From NCBI RefSeq assembly GCF_000159635.1, contig NZ_GG667192.1:161413-203673 (forward strand): a stretch of 42,261 nucleotides of DNA, written 5' to 3'. The position numbers and the translations under genes were made by a program. Of the stretch, positions 18,180 to 26,544 are shown piece by piece (position 1 is the stretch's first letter; every line of letters starts with the position of its first letter). Origin of the DNA: Corynebacterium lipophiloflavum DSM 44291. GTDB taxonomy: Bacteria > Actinomycetota > Actinomycetes > Mycobacteriales > Mycobacteriaceae. The notes beneath the pieces were generated by a model. The model was given only the letters and a program-made list of their open reading frames with translations, had not been told where the DNA came from and made no database searches.

Positions 18180-19031
18180 ATGAACATCCTTTCCATCCAG
18201 TCGGCCGTCGCGTACGGCCACGTCGGCAACTCGGCGGCAGTCTTCCCGCTGCAGCGCATCGGGCACGAGGTGTGGCCTGTCTACACCGTCAATTTCTCCA
18301 ACCACACCGGCTACGGCGCGTGGCGGGGACCGATGATTCCGGCCGCGGACGTCGCTGACGTGATCACCGGCATCGAGGAACGCGGGGCGCTGGCACGGGT
18401 TGACGCGGTGCTGTCCGGCTACCAGGGCGGGGACGACATCGCGGGTGTGATTGTCGACGCCGTCGCTCGCGTCAAGGAGCTCAACCCGCAGGCCGTCTAC
18501 GCCTGCGACCCGGTGATGGGTAACGCGAAATCGGGATGCTTCGTCGCCGACACCATCCCGCCGCTGTTGCGCGACCGCGTGGTGCCGGTTGCCGACATCA
18601 TCACACCGAACCAATTCGAGCTCGGGTACTTGACCGGCCGGGAGGCGACGGATCTTGAATCGACGTTGGATGCGGTTGCCGCGGCGCGCGAGATGGGTCC
18701 GCGGACCGTGCTCGTGACTTCGGTTGAGCGCCCGGAGGCGGATCCCGAGAACTTCCTCGAAATGATTGTGGTTGATGACAAGGGATCGTGGATCGTGCGC
18801 ACGCCACGGTTGCCGTTCAAACGCAACGGTTCGGGCGATGTGGCCTCTGCGCTGTTCACAGGCCACTACATTCGCAGCGGTGATGCGGCCGATGCGTTGG
18901 CGCGCACGGCGTCGTCGGTGTTTGATGTGTTGTCGGCGACCTACGAGGCGGGGGCCGGGGAGCTGTTGCTGGTGGAAGCGCAAGATGCGTACGTCCAGCC
19001 GCGGATGCAGTTCGAGGTGGAGGCGCTGTAA
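18180..19031 (+). CDS. pdxY: Pyridoxal kinase (PdxY/PdxK type)
   Basis: The 283-aa ribokinase-fold enzyme phosphorylates pyridoxal in the vitamin B6 salvage pathway. It opens with MNILSIQSAVAYGHVGNSAAVFPLQRIGHEVWPVYTV, the classic pyridoxal kinase start. Other signatures are YACDPVMGN and the catalytic GSGD loop with Asp220 (KRNGSGDVASALFTGH). The length fits. The ATG at 18180 lies 3 nt after a TAGGGT hexamer, too close for that box to drive this start, and a weaker CACAAT is 8 nt upstream. It is followed after 56 nt by a convergent HNH gene. Confidence 0.93.
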   Translation: MNILSIQSAVAYGHVGNSAAVFPLQRIGHEVWPVYTVNFSNHTGYGAWRGPMIPAADVADVITGIEERGALARVDAVLSGYQGGDDIAGVIVDAVARVKELNPQAVYACDPVMGNAKSGCFVADTIPPLLRDRVVPVADIITPNQFELGYLTGREATDLESTLDAVAAAREMGPRTVLVTSVERPEADPENFLEMIVVDDKGSWIVRTPRLPFKRNGSGDVASALFTGHYIRSGDAADALARTASSVFDVLSATYEAGAGELLLVEAQDAYVQPRMQFEVEAL

Positions 19032-19087
19032 ATGCGCGCAGCCCGCGGCCGCCCTGGTTCCCTGGTGGGAATCGAGGCGTGCGGGTG

Positions 19088-20533
19088 TCAGGCGCTGGCT
19101 TTGGGCTCGGCGGGGAAGACCGGTGGGTCGGGCGGCTGGCCGGGAGCGCCAAGCCTGTTGAGATGGCCGCGCCGGAAGAGTTTCGCCCAGGCTGAGTCGT
19201 GGAATCCGACGGTGTCGTTGAACTCGATGCTGCCGTCGGGGTTGACCACGCCGATCCTGCCGGTTGCGGGGTCTCGTTCGACGTGGGATCTGCCGTGTGA
19301 GCCGTCTCTGGCGTCGTTGTTGAACCGGTGGTGGCGCCGGCACAATGCGGCGAGGTTGTGGACGTCGGTATTCCCGCCCCTGATGTAGGACAGGATGTGG
19401 TGGATTTCGGCCTCGGACGTGGGTACCGAGCACCCGGTCCAGGCACAGACGCCTTGGACGGCCAGTGCCACGATGCGCTGTTCGACGCTGGCGAGACGGG
19501 TCCTGCCAAGCGATAGCGGGACGCCGGTCGCGCGATCGATGTGCAGGATGAAGTCCTCGGTGCCTCCCATGCCCAGGCGGACGAGGTCGAAGCAGGACAG
19601 TTCCGCGCCGGTGTTCGAGGGAAATGTTGTGGTGTAGTCGGCTTCAGCGAGGTCGTCGAGGGTGATCGAGATGACCACGGAAGCCGCACCCCGGTTCTTC
19701 GCCTGGCGGTCGTGCTCGTACTGCATCATGATGTTCCACAGCTGGTCGAACTTGCGCTGCGCTGGCATCCGGGTGTCGTCGGCGCTGGCATCGGCGATGT
19801 TGGAGCCGGGGCCGGAGTTGTGGTCGAGCAGGGCCTTGATCAGTGCGTAGTTGGCCTCGGTGAGGGTGACGTTCATCGTGCGCGTACCGTCGGCCCTCTT
19901 CGGCGAGAAGCTCACGCCGCGCCTGTCGAACCCTGCGTTCGGGTCGTTTACTGGCTTGTGCTTGCGGTTGGCGCGCTCGACTAGGCGGCGCACGAATGCG
20001 CGGAGGTCCTCAGGGGTGCGGGTCTTCGCCTCGGCCATGGCCCGCTTGAAGATCGCGGAACGTTCCACGCTGGCGTGCTTTGTCAGCTGGCGCAACTCTC
20101 GGTCGATGATGGCCTGCTTTTCCGCGGAGACTTCCTGGGAGTCGCGGCGCGCTTGGCCTTTGGAGTCTTCTGCCGGTGGGTCGAACAGCGGGGCTGAATC
20201 CTCCGGCTCATTCGGCTGGGGAGGCTGTACTGGCGGGTCGAAGAGGTCCTTGGCCCGGTCAAGTCGGCGGAAGGCCTCGCCGCGTGATAGGCCGAGGGCT
20301 TTTTCCAGATAGTCGCTGGGCCAGTTGCCGCCGACGAGGCGGCCCGCGTTCTCGCGAGCGCACACATGGGCGAATGCGGCGTCGATATATGCTTTCTTCG
20401 CCGACGCTCGTTCGAGGCGCTCCATCTCGCTGTGGATTTCCTCCAGCGTGAGGGAGGAGGGGTCGTCGAAAAGCGTGCACAGCTGGTTCAACGTGTCCTC
20501 GTAGGCGCTGACGAGCGCGGCAAGCTTTTCCAT
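19088..20533 (-). CDS. DUF222 / HNH endonuclease domain protein (13E12 repeat family)
   Basis: The 481-aa protein has a helical DUF222 domain (about 1-300) and a C-terminal HNH nuclease domain: CAWTGCSVP, then IHHILSYIRGGNTDVHNLAALCRRHHR, with the paired histidines at 378-379. Cysteines and histidines expected for metal binding are present, so the nuclease looks intact. The family is multi-copy in many actinobacteria (13E12 repeats of mycobacteria), and its role is unproven, possibly that of a selfish element. The ATG at 20533 is selected by AGGGGGAG directly upstream. Its promoter is the best sigma-A match in the window and overlaps a palindrome. It interrupts the otherwise conserved pdxY-era region on the opposite strand. 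Confidence 0.88.
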   Translation of the reverse strand: MEKLAALVSAYEDTLNQLCTLFDDPSSLTLEEIHSEMERLERASAKKAYIDAAFAHVCARENAGRLVGGNWPSDYLEKALGLSRGEAFRRLDRAKDLFDPPVQPPQPNEPEDSAPLFDPPAEDSKGQARRDSQEVSAEKQAIIDRELRQLTKHASVERSAIFKRAMAEAKTRTPEDLRAFVRRLVERANRKHKPVNDPNAGFDRRGVSFSPKRADGTRTMNVTLTEANYALIKALLDHNSGPGSNIADASADDTRMPAQRKFDQLWNIMMQYEHDRQAKNRGAASVVISITLDDLAEADYTTTFPSNTGAELSCFDLVRLGMGGTEDFILHIDRATGVPLSLGRTRLASVEQRIVALAVQGVCAWTGCSVPTSEAEIHHILSYIRGGNTDVHNLAALCRRHHRFNNDARDGSHGRSHVERDPATGRIGVVNPDGSIEFNDTVGFHDSAWAKLFRRGHLNRLGAPGQPPDPPVFPAEPKASA

Positions 20534-20568
20534 GACTCCCCCTTTCCGTTTTCGAATGTCTGTGCCCA

Positions 20569-20602
20569 ATTATACTAGCGCCCATTTAGCACACAAGTGC
20601 TA
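20569..20602 (-). promoter_or_regulatory. Strong sigma-A promoter with overlapping palindromic operator for the HNH gene
   Basis: On the minus strand, TTGTGT (20591-20596) and a perfect TATAAT (20569-20574) are spaced by 16 nt. The inverted repeat TAGCAC-TTGT-GTGCTA (20587-20602) covers the -35. A leader of about 29 nt with a good SD would follow. The palindrome looks like an operator, but no regulator is identified. Confidence 0.6.
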
Positions 20603-20675
20603 GAGTGTCACCATAGTGTGCACTCAGGGACACACAGCCCGCGCGATGAAAACCGGCCGCGCCACCCGCCCCAGC

Positions 20676-20681
20676 TAAGAT
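20676..20681 (+). promoter_or_regulatory. -10 box TAAGAT, leaderless era
   Basis: TAAGAT ends 7 nt before the ATG at 20689. The alternative ATG at 20680 overlaps the box. Confidence 0.6.
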
Positions 20682-20688
20682 GGCGTTT

Positions 20689-21603
20689 ATGAATACGAAC
20701 ACGCCTGAGGGCTTCCGCTCCGGCTTCGTCAGCTTCGTCGGCCGCCCGAACACCGGCAAGTCGACGCTGACAAATGCTCTGGTGGGGGAGAAGATCGCCA
20801 TCATGGCGGACCAGCCGGAGACGACGCGTCATCCGATCCGCGGCATTATCAACCGTGAGGATGCGCAGGTCATCGTCGTCGACACGCCTGGCGTGCACCG
20901 CCCGCGCACGCTGCTCGGCGAGCGGCTTAACGACGTCGTCCGCGACACCTTCGCCGACGTCGACGTCATCGGTTTTACCGTCCCGGCAGACGAGAAGATC
21001 GGCCCCGGCGACCGCTTCATCCTGGAGCAGATCCGCAAGACCAAGCCCAACGCCCCGATTGTCGGCATTGTGACAAAGCTGGATAAGGCAAGCAAGGACA
21101 CCGTGGGCGAGCGTCTCGTGGAGCTGCACGAACTGCTTGGCGAGGATTGCGAGGTCGTGCCCGTTTCCGCGATCGAGGCGGTGCAGCTCGACGTACTGCT
21201 CGATATCCTGGTCGAGCACCTGCCCGAGGGCCCGCAGTTTTACCCGGAAGGGCACGTCACGGACGAGGACACGGAGACGCAGATTTCGGAGCTGATCCGC
21301 GAGGAGGCGCTCCAGGGTCTGCGGGAGGAACTGCCGCACTCGGTGGCGGTGCAGATCGATGAGATGCACCCCGACCCCGACAACCCGGAGCGCCTGCGGA
21401 TTTACGCAGTGCTGTTCCTCGAGCGCCCGGGGCAGAAGAAGATCATCGAGGGCCCGGACGGGCGCCGCCTGTCGGGTATCGTGCACCGCTCGCGCAAGCA
21501 GATCATCGAGCTGCTCGGCCAGAATGTCTTCCTCGACCTGCGCATCAAGGTGCTCAAGAATTGGCAGTCGGACCCGAAGGCGCTGGGGCGACTTGGCTTC
21601 TAG
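20689..21603 (+). CDS. era: GTPase Era
   Basis: The 304-aa GTPase binds 16S rRNA and checks 30S subunit assembly. G motifs are intact: GRPNTGKST at 18-26, DTPGVHRP, and TKLDKA. The C-terminal KH RNA-binding domain contains EEALQGLREELPHSVAVQI and HRSRKQIIELLGQNVFLDL. It sits in the conserved run with ybeY and recO. In mycobacteria an amidase gene (amiA2) lies between era and recO, but here recO overlaps era directly. Start chosen by a TAAGAT box 7 nt upstream. Confidence 0.96.
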   Translation: MNTNTPEGFRSGFVSFVGRPNTGKSTLTNALVGEKIAIMADQPETTRHPIRGIINREDAQVIVVDTPGVHRPRTLLGERLNDVVRDTFADVDVIGFTVPADEKIGPGDRFILEQIRKTKPNAPIVGIVTKLDKASKDTVGERLVELHELLGEDCEVVPVSAIEAVQLDVLLDILVEHLPEGPQFYPEGHVTDEDTETQISELIREEALQGLREELPHSVAVQIDEMHPDPDNPERLRIYAVLFLERPGQKKIIEGPDGRRLSGIVHRSRKQIIELLGQNVFLDLRIKVLKNWQSDPKALGRLGF

Positions 21604-22318
21604 GGCGAGTTACCGCGACCGGGCGTTCGTGGTGCGCACCTACGATTTCGGTGAGGCGGATCGGGTCGTGGTGCTGCTGACGCGGCACCACGGTCTCGTG
21701 CGCAGCGTGGCTAAGGGCGTGCGGAAGTCCCGTTCGCGCTTCGGTTCGCGGATCCAACCCTTCGTGGACATTGACGTCCAGCTCTACCCAGGCCGCAACT
21801 TGGCCACGATCACCGCCGCCGACACGGTCGCCTACTTCGCGGGCCGCATCATTGAGGATTTCGACCGCTACGCTGCCGGCTGCGCGATCTTGGAGGCGGC
21901 GGAGAAGCTCAGCTACTCCGACGCCGAGCGCGGCAGCTCGCTTTTCGACGCCACCCGCGACGCCTTGGAGCAGCTGCAAAGCCCCGAGCAGCACCCGACG
22001 CTCGTACTGGATGCGTTCATCCTGCGCGCGACCGAGCACGCTGGCTGGGGTGTGAGCCTGTTTCACTGCGCGAATTGCCAGGCCCCCGGCCCGCATAAGG
22101 CGTTTAGCGCCCCAACAGGTGGGGCGGTGTGCAACAACTGCCGCCCGCCGGGCTCGGCTGACGTGGATCCGGAGACACTGCACGTCATGTGGCTGATCCA
22201 GAACGGACACCCGGCGGCAACCGACATGGTCGAGCAGGTGCACCGGCTGACCACGGCCCACCTGCACTGGCATTTGGAGACAGCCGTGAAGAGTTTGAAG
22301 ATTATGGAGCAGGCATAA
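21593..22318 (+). CDS. recO: DNA repair protein RecO
   Basis: The 241-aa protein anneals single strands and loads RecA with RecR in the RecFOR recombination pathway. The N-terminal OB fold reads [41 protein letters not shown]. The zinc module is CANCQAPG with CNNC (four cysteines). The best start is a TTG at 21593, overlapping the era stop by 11 nt and giving [16 protein letters not shown] at 21630 would remove the conserved first strand and is less likely. Frames further upstream are era read out of phase. Its stop is 7 nt before uppS. Confidence 0.92.
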   Translation: MASRASYRDRAFVVRTYDFGEADRVVVLLTRHHGLVRSVAKGVRKSRSRFGSRIQPFVDIDVQLYPGRNLATITAADTVAYFAGRIIEDFDRYAAGCAILEAAEKLSYSDAERGSSLFDATRDALEQLQSPEQHPTLVLDAFILRATEHAGWGVSLFHCANCQAPGPHKAFSAPTGGAVCNNCRPPGSADVDPETLHVMWLIQNGHPAATDMVEQVHRLTTAHLHWHLETAVKSLKIMEQA

Positions 22319-22325
22319 TAGAGCA

Positions 22326-23066
22326 ATGACCCTTCCCAACATCGCCCCCGAGTTCATTCCGCGCCACATCGCTGTGGTCATGGACGGCAACGGCCGGTGG
22401 GCCCAGCAGCGCGGATTGAAGCGCACGGAGGGCCACAAGCGGGGTGAGGCCGTGCTGATGGATTGCGTCGATGCCTGCATCGAGCTCGGCACGGTGGAAT
22501 GGTTGTCGGCGTACGCGTTTTCCACCGAGAACTGGCGCCGCAGCGCAGAGGAGGTGCGCTTCCTCATGGGGTTTTCCCGCGACGTGCTGCGCAACCGCCG
22601 CGACGACCTCCACGACAAAAACGTGCGCATCCGCTGGGCGGGACGCCGCCCGCGACTGTGGCGCAGCGTGATCCGCGAGCTGGAGAAGGCCGAAGACCTC
22701 ACCCGGGACAACACCGGGCTGACGCTGGTGATGTGCGTCAACTACGGCGGGCGCGCGGAGATTGTCGACGGGGTGCGTTCGCTTGTCGACGCCGCAGCAC
22801 AAGGCCAGATCCGGCCCGGCGAGATCACCGAGGACACTTTCTCCCAGTGGCTCTACCAGCCCGATATGCCGGACGTGGATTTGTTCTTGCGGCCCTCGGG
22901 CGAGCAGCGCACCTCGAACTTTCTTCTGTGGCAGTCGGCCTACGCGGAGATGGTCTACCAAGAAAAATTGTGGCCGGATTTCGCTCGTGAGGATCTCTTC
23001 GCTGCTGTGCTGGAGTACACCAAGCGCGACCGCCGGTTCGGCGGCGCGATCGAGCACAACGCCTAG
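22326..23066 (+). CDS. uppS: Isoprenyl transferase (undecaprenyl/decaprenyl diphosphate synthase)
   Basis: The 246-aa cis-prenyltransferase has the catalytic motif [13 protein letters not shown] with Asp20, [10 protein letters not shown], and [18 protein letters not shown] with the Mg/diphosphate arginines. It makes the polyprenyl carrier used for peptidoglycan and, in this order, arabinogalactan synthesis. The gene next to recO corresponds to the long-chain (decaprenyl in mycobacteria) enzyme, so C50 is an inference here and C55 is not excluded. The stop interlocks with that of the convergent zur gene in CTAG. A CATAAT hexamer lies 6 nt before the ATG. Confidence 0.94.
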   Translation: MTLPNIAPEFIPRHIAVVMDGNGRWAQQRGLKRTEGHKRGEAVLMDCVDACIELGTVEWLSAYAFSTENWRRSAEEVRFLMGFSRDVLRNRRDDLHDKNVRIRWAGRRPRLWRSVIRELEKAEDLTRDNTGLTLVMCVNYGGRAEIVDGVRSLVDAAAQGQIRPGEITEDTFSQWLYQPDMPDVDLFLRPSGEQRTSNFLLWQSAYAEMVYQEKLWPDFAREDLFAAVLEYTKRDRRFGGAIEHNA

Positions 23067-23524
23067 GACTTCTTGGCGCGGGCCTCTTGGCAGGCGCGGC
23101 ACACGCCGAAGACTTCGGCGTCGTGCCCGACGAGTTCGTAGCCGTAGCGTTGGGCGACGAGCTGCGCCCAGCGCTCCACCGGCCCGCCCTCAATCTCCTC
23201 GCTGCGGCCGCACTGGGTGCACATTAAGTGGTGGTGGTGATGCTCGGTAAGGCAGTGGCGGTACAGGGACTCGCCGTCTTTGTTCTGCAGAACGTCCACG
23301 GCCTCAACCTGGGCCAGCGACTGTAGCGTGCGGTAAACGGTGGTCAGGCCCACCCTTTCGCCGCGCTCCTCGAGTGCGTCGTGGATTTGGCGCGCCGAGA
23401 CGAACTTGTCAATGTCGCGCAGCGCTTCGACTACCGCGGTGCGCTGCCACGTGTTCCGGACGCCTAGTTTGGGCGTAGAAGCGTGACGTTTGGGAGCGGG
23501 GGTGGCCGACGGTGAGCGAGACAT
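23063..23524 (-). CDS. zur: Fur-family zinc uptake repressor Zur
   Basis: The 153-aa Fur-family repressor has the DNA-binding segment [48 protein letters not shown], a run of five histidines ([10 protein letters not shown]), and two CxxC pairs, CTQC and CRAC, for the structural zinc. Its position beside an ArsR-family gene and glyS/uppS matches the zinc-sensing pair of corynebacteria and mycobacteria (FurB/Zur with SmtB/Znr). It would repress zinc uptake genes when zinc is plentiful. Targets are outside the window. Its ATG follows a TAGAAT box by 6 nt. That box overlaps the stop of the upstream znr gene. Confidence 0.9.
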   Translation of the reverse strand: MSRSPSATPAPKRHASTPKLGVRNTWQRTAVVEALRDIDKFVSARQIHDALEERGERVGLTTVYRTLQSLAQVEAVDVLQNKDGESLYRHCLTEHHHHHLMCTQCGRSEEIEGGPVERWAQLVAQRYGYELVGHDAEVFGVCRACQEARAKKS

Positions 23525-23530
23525 GTCCCC

Positions 23531-23536
23531 ATTCTA
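23531..23536 (-). promoter_or_regulatory. -10 box TAGAAT at the znr stop codon, leaderless zur
   Basis: TAGAAT on the minus strand includes the TAG stop of znr and ends 6 nt before the zur ATG at 23524. zur may therefore have its own promoter besides readthrough from znr. Confidence 0.5.
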
Positions 23537-23998
23537 TTCCCGAGTCGGCCCCGGTGTGAATGGTGCCAGTCCGGGGTCGCGCTGGGGCCGGATGTCGGAC
23601 GGGGGGTCAATGATAGCTGCCGCGCCGGATGAGGAGCGCTGATCGCGGATCGTGGTGGCGTCGGAGAGGCGTCGAGAAGCGAGCTCGTCGTTTCCTTCGC
23701 CCGCGCAATGAACCACCGCGAGGTCGGCGAGCTGAAAAATAATGTCGATAATGGCGGGCTCGGCGAGGCTGTAGACAACCTCGCGCCCCGCCCGGGTCGC
23801 GTCCACGAGCCCGGACTTCTTGAGCACGCGCAGGTGCTGGCTGATCAGGGGCTGCGACTTTTCCAGCTTGGATACGATCTGGTGCACAACATGTGGCGAC
23901 GTATGCAACAGCAGAAGGATCTGCAGTCGAAGAGGTGAGTCCAGGGCGCTCACGAGCGCAGCCGTACGCCCAACGTCACGTGGTTGTAGACCAATCAC
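23534..23998 (-). CDS. znr: ArsR/SmtB-family metal-responsive repressor (Znr-like)
   Basis: The 154-aa winged-helix repressor contains LDSPLRLQILLLLHTSPHVVHQIVSKLEKSQPLISQHLRVLKKSGLVDATRAGREVVYSL, the ArsR/SmtB core. The last 45 residues after the core are a low-complexity tail rich in Asp, Arg, Ser and Pro. Only a few possible metal ligands are visible (His, Cys and Asp in VVHCAGEGND), which fits the alpha-5 type zinc site. It lies 9 nt upstream of zur as in other corynebacteria, where it controls zinc efflux. The GTG at 23998 was chosen over the ATG at 24055 because GAAAGGGG lies 9 nt upstream and the longer N-terminus is not family-like. Confidence 0.85.
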   Translation of the reverse strand: MIGLQPRDVGRTAALVSALDSPLRLQILLLLHTSPHVVHQIVSKLEKSQPLISQHLRVLKKSGLVDATRAGREVVYSLAEPAIIDIIFQLADLAVVHCAGEGNDELASRRLSDATTIRDQRSSSGAAAIIDPPSDIRPQRDPGLAPFTPGPTRE

Positions 23999-24023
23999 GA
24001 CCTTCAGCCCCTTTCTCACTCCT

Positions 24024-24070
24024 ATTCTAAGCGGTGGGCGCGCTTTATATCGCACTTTTCAACCTATAAT
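24024..24070. promoter_or_regulatory. Divergent znr / glyS promoter region with AT-rich near-palindrome
   Basis: For znr, TAGAAT on the minus strand at 24024-24029. For glyS, TATAAT on the plus strand at 24065-24070, which would give a leader of about 125 nt. TTATA (24045-24049) and TATAA (24065-24069) form the arms of a 25-bp AT-rich near-palindrome covering the glyS -10. This is a plausible site for Znr or Zur, but the match to a known box was not established. Confidence 0.45.
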
Positions 24071-24204
24071 AGACGAGTGTCCGCGGAAGGGGTGCAACCG
24101 CTCCGCTAACCGCCGACTCCGGTCAGTTGGGCGACCCGCTACACTGGGCAATTAGTTTTGTCACTGCTTTTCAAACCGCCATCTGATTTTTACAGGAGTT
24201 GTCC

Positions 24205-25587
24205 ATGGCCTCCAGCAACATCGATACCGTCGTCAATCTCTGCAAGCGTCGCGGGTTGGTCTACCCGGCGGGCGAGATCTACGGCGGTACCCGCTCGGCG
24301 TGGGATTACGGCCCGCTCGGCGTGGAGTTGAAGGAGAACATCAAGCGCCAGTGGTGGCGCCACATGGTGCAGTCGCGCAGGGACACCGTGGGCGTGGACA
24401 CCTCGATCATCCTGCCGCGCCAGGTGTGGGTCGCCTCGGGCCACGTCGAGGTGTTCACCGACCCGCTGGTCGAATCGCTGCACACCCACAAGCGCTACCG
24501 CGCTGACCACCTGCTCGAGGCCTACGAGGAGAAGCACGGCCACCCGCCGGCCAACGGGCTCGCCGACATCAACGACCCCGAGACCGGCCAGCCGGGCAAC
24601 TGGACCGAGCCGCGCGCCTTTTCCGGCCTGATGAAGACCTTCCTCGGCCCGGTCGACGACTCCGAGGGCCTGCATTACCTGCGCCCAGAGACGGCACAGG
24701 GGATCTTCGTCAACTTCAAGAACGTGATGACGTCGGCACGCATGAAGCCTCCGTTCGGCATCGCGAACATGGGCAAGTCCTTCCGCAACGAGATCACCCC
24801 CGGCAACTTCATCTTCCGCACCCGCGAGTTCGAGCAGATGGAGATGGAGTTCTTCGTCAAGCCCGGCGAGGACGAGCAGTGGCACCAGTACTGGATTGAC
24901 AACCGCCTGCAGTGGTACATCGACCTCGGCATCGACCCGGAGAACCTGCGCCTTTACGAGCACCCGAAGGAGAAGCTGTCGCACTACTCCAAGCGCACCG
25001 TCGACGTGGAGTACGCCTACAACTTCACCGGTTCGAAGTGGGGCGAGCTCGAAGGCGTGGCCAACCGCACGGATTACGACTTGAAGACCCACGCGGAGGC
25101 CTCGGGCGAGGACCTGAGCTTCTTCGACCAGGAAACCAACGAGCGCTGGATCCCGTACTGCATCGAGCCGGCAGCCGGATTGGGCCGTGCGATGATGGCC
25201 TTCCTCATCGATGCCTACCACGAGGACGAGGCCCCGAACGCGAAAGGCGGGGTGGACACCCGAGTGGTGCTCAAGCTGGACCGCCGCCTGGCGCCGATCA
25301 AGGTCGCGGTGCTGCCGCTGTCGAAGAAGCCCGAGCTCTCCGGCCCTGCCGAGGATCTCGCGCAAACGCTTCGCCAGCACTGGAACGTCGACTACGACAC
25401 CTCGGGTGCGATCGGCCGCCGCTACCGTCGACAGGACGAGATCGGTACCCCGTTCTGTGTCACGTTCGACTTCGACAGCCTTGAGGACAACGCGGTCACG
25501 GTGCGCGAGCGCGACACCATGCAGCAGGAGCGCGTCAAGATCGACGAGCTCGAGTCCTACCTGGCCGCACAACTCATCGGCGCCTAG
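24205..25587 (+). CDS. glyS: Glycine--tRNA ligase (alpha2 type)
   Basis: The 460-aa class II synthetase charges tRNA-Gly. The N-terminus reads [37 protein letters not shown]. Motif 2 is within [32 protein letters not shown], motif 3 near [12 protein letters not shown], and the C-terminal anticodon-binding domain covers about 350-455. The size and motifs are those of the dimeric archaeal/actinobacterial type, so no separate beta subunit is expected. AGGAG lies 7 nt before the ATG at 24205. Its leader of about 125 nt has GC-rich inverted segments but no T-box features that I could recognise. Confidence 0.95.
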   Translation: MASSNIDTVVNLCKRRGLVYPAGEIYGGTRSAWDYGPLGVELKENIKRQWWRHMVQSRRDTVGVDTSIILPRQVWVASGHVEVFTDPLVESLHTHKRYRADHLLEAYEEKHGHPPANGLADINDPETGQPGNWTEPRAFSGLMKTFLGPVDDSEGLHYLRPETAQGIFVNFKNVMTSARMKPPFGIANMGKSFRNEITPGNFIFRTREFEQMEMEFFVKPGEDEQWHQYWIDNRLQWYIDLGIDPENLRLYEHPKEKLSHYSKRTVDVEYAYNFTGSKWGELEGVANRTDYDLKTHAEASGEDLSFFDQETNERWIPYCIEPAAGLGRAMMAFLIDAYHEDEAPNAKGGVDTRVVLKLDRRLAPIKVAVLPLSKKPELSGPAEDLAQTLRQHWNVDYDTSGAIGRRYRRQDEIGTPFCVTFDFDSLEDNAVTVRERDTMQQERVKIDELESYLAAQLIGA

Positions 25588-25611
25588 AGGCGCGCGAAGA
25601 AAGATAAGCCC

Positions 25612-26121
25612 ATGCACTACGTCAGTTGGGATCGCAGCGACAAGGACAACCTGAAGCTGCTCGCGGAAAACGGCCCCGAGGTGCTCGGGGTGTTCACCCA
25701 CGAGCGCGCCACCGTCGGCGACCAAGAGTGGGAGCTGGTCACCTCGCCGGAATCCGGCGCGGTCGCGACGCGCGCCGGCGAGGAGATTGTGCGCGCCACC
25801 GGCAGCCTAAAGCGCGACAAGAACATCCCGGTTACCGTCGAGGGCCGCGGTTACGCGCTGGTGAACGAGTGGTCGAAGAACTGGATCGTCGACGACGCCG
25901 CTGGCAACAAGGTCGCGCAGTTCACCCAGGACCACAACGGCGTGCGCCGCGCGATCCTCGAGTTCGAGGGTGAAACCCAGCTCCCCGCGACCGACATCGC
26001 CGCGCTGGCGTGGGTCTCGCGCGAGGTGCTGGAGACGAAGAAGATGATCAACTCGACCGTGCTGATCGCCTTCCTGGTCTTCCTCTCCATCTTCGTCGTC
26101 GTGGTCTTCCTCATCCAATGA
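25612..26121 (+). CDS. Tail-anchored membrane protein of unknown function, 169 aa
   Basis: The product starts MHYVSWDRSDKDNLKLLAENG. A soluble domain of about 140 residues with alternating beta-strand patterns (EVLGVFTHERATVGDQEWELV, NIPVTVEGRGYALVNEWSKNWIVDDAAGNKVAQF) precedes one C-terminal hydrophobic helix at about 148-168. The strand and turn pattern resembles a tubby/LURP-like or beta-sheet scaffold, but I do not recognise the family with confidence. It starts 24 nt after glyS and overlaps the next gene by 4 nt (ATGA). The next gene has a similar strand-rich layout, so the two may be paralogous partners. Confidence 0.7.
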   Translation: MHYVSWDRSDKDNLKLLAENGPEVLGVFTHERATVGDQEWELVTSPESGAVATRAGEEIVRATGSLKRDKNIPVTVEGRGYALVNEWSKNWIVDDAAGNKVAQFTQDHNGVRRAILEFEGETQLPATDIAALAWVSREVLETKKMINSTVLIAFLVFLSIFVVVVFLIQ

Positions 26122-26540
26122 TCTGGCAGGGCAGCTCGCTTCTCGACGGCCCCACCACCGTGGCCGAAGCCACCGCAGACGCCGTGGTGGTAGGCGCCGT
26201 GACGCTGAGCGTGTCCTCGTCCTCGCGCGCAGACGTCCGCGCTACCGCGCCCGACGGATCCACCTTTCGGGTGGCCAAGGCGGGGCTAACGGTGTCGCGC
26301 TACCGCGCCGAGTGCGCCGGGCGCACCTACGCGCTCAACCGCACCAGTGGCAAGCGGCGCGAAATCCTCGACGCGGACGGTCGTGTTGTCGCGCGCACCC
26401 GCGGCCTGGCCAGCGGCGACTTGGAGGTCGACCTGGCTGGGTCCGCGGCGGACGAGGGCCCCGAGGTACTGCTCGACGTGGTGTTCATGTCGTGGGCACT
26501 AACGTTTGTCGACGCGCCCACGAGGCGCACCTTGTACTAA
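26118..26540 (+). CDS. Hypothetical protein, 140 aa, coupled to the preceding gene
   Basis: An ATG at 26118 within the preceding stop (ATGA) opens a 140-codon frame starting MIWQGSSLLDGPTTVAEATA. It is strand-rich, with DGSTFRVAKAGLTVSRYRAECAGRTYALNRTSGKRREILDADGRVVARTRGL in the middle. The segments GRTYALN and DADGRVVAR parallel the GRGYALVNEW and DDAAGNKVAQ segments of the upstream protein, which suggests a shared fold. No signal peptide and no clear transmembrane helix are seen. Function unknown. It ends 4 nt before the convergent TPM-domain gene. Confidence 0.65.
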   Translation: MIWQGSSLLDGPTTVAEATADAVVVGAVTLSVSSSSRADVRATAPDGSTFRVAKAGLTVSRYRAECAGRTYALNRTSGKRREILDADGRVVARTRGLASGDLEVDLAGSAADEGPEVLLDVVFMSWALTFVDAPTRRTLY

Positions 26541-26544
26541 GCGC

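Noticed and set aside
20586..20608. CIRCE element (HrcA operator) suggested by TTAGCAC ... GTGCTAGAGTG
   Set aside because: The CIRCE consensus is TTAGCACTC-N9-GAGTGCTAA. Here the arms are only 6-7 bp with a 4-nt spacer, so it does not fit.
24071..24204. T-box or glycine riboswitch in the glyS leader
   Set aside because: No T-box sequence, specifier loop or terminator/antiterminator pair, and no glycine aptamer core could be recognised in about 125 nt.
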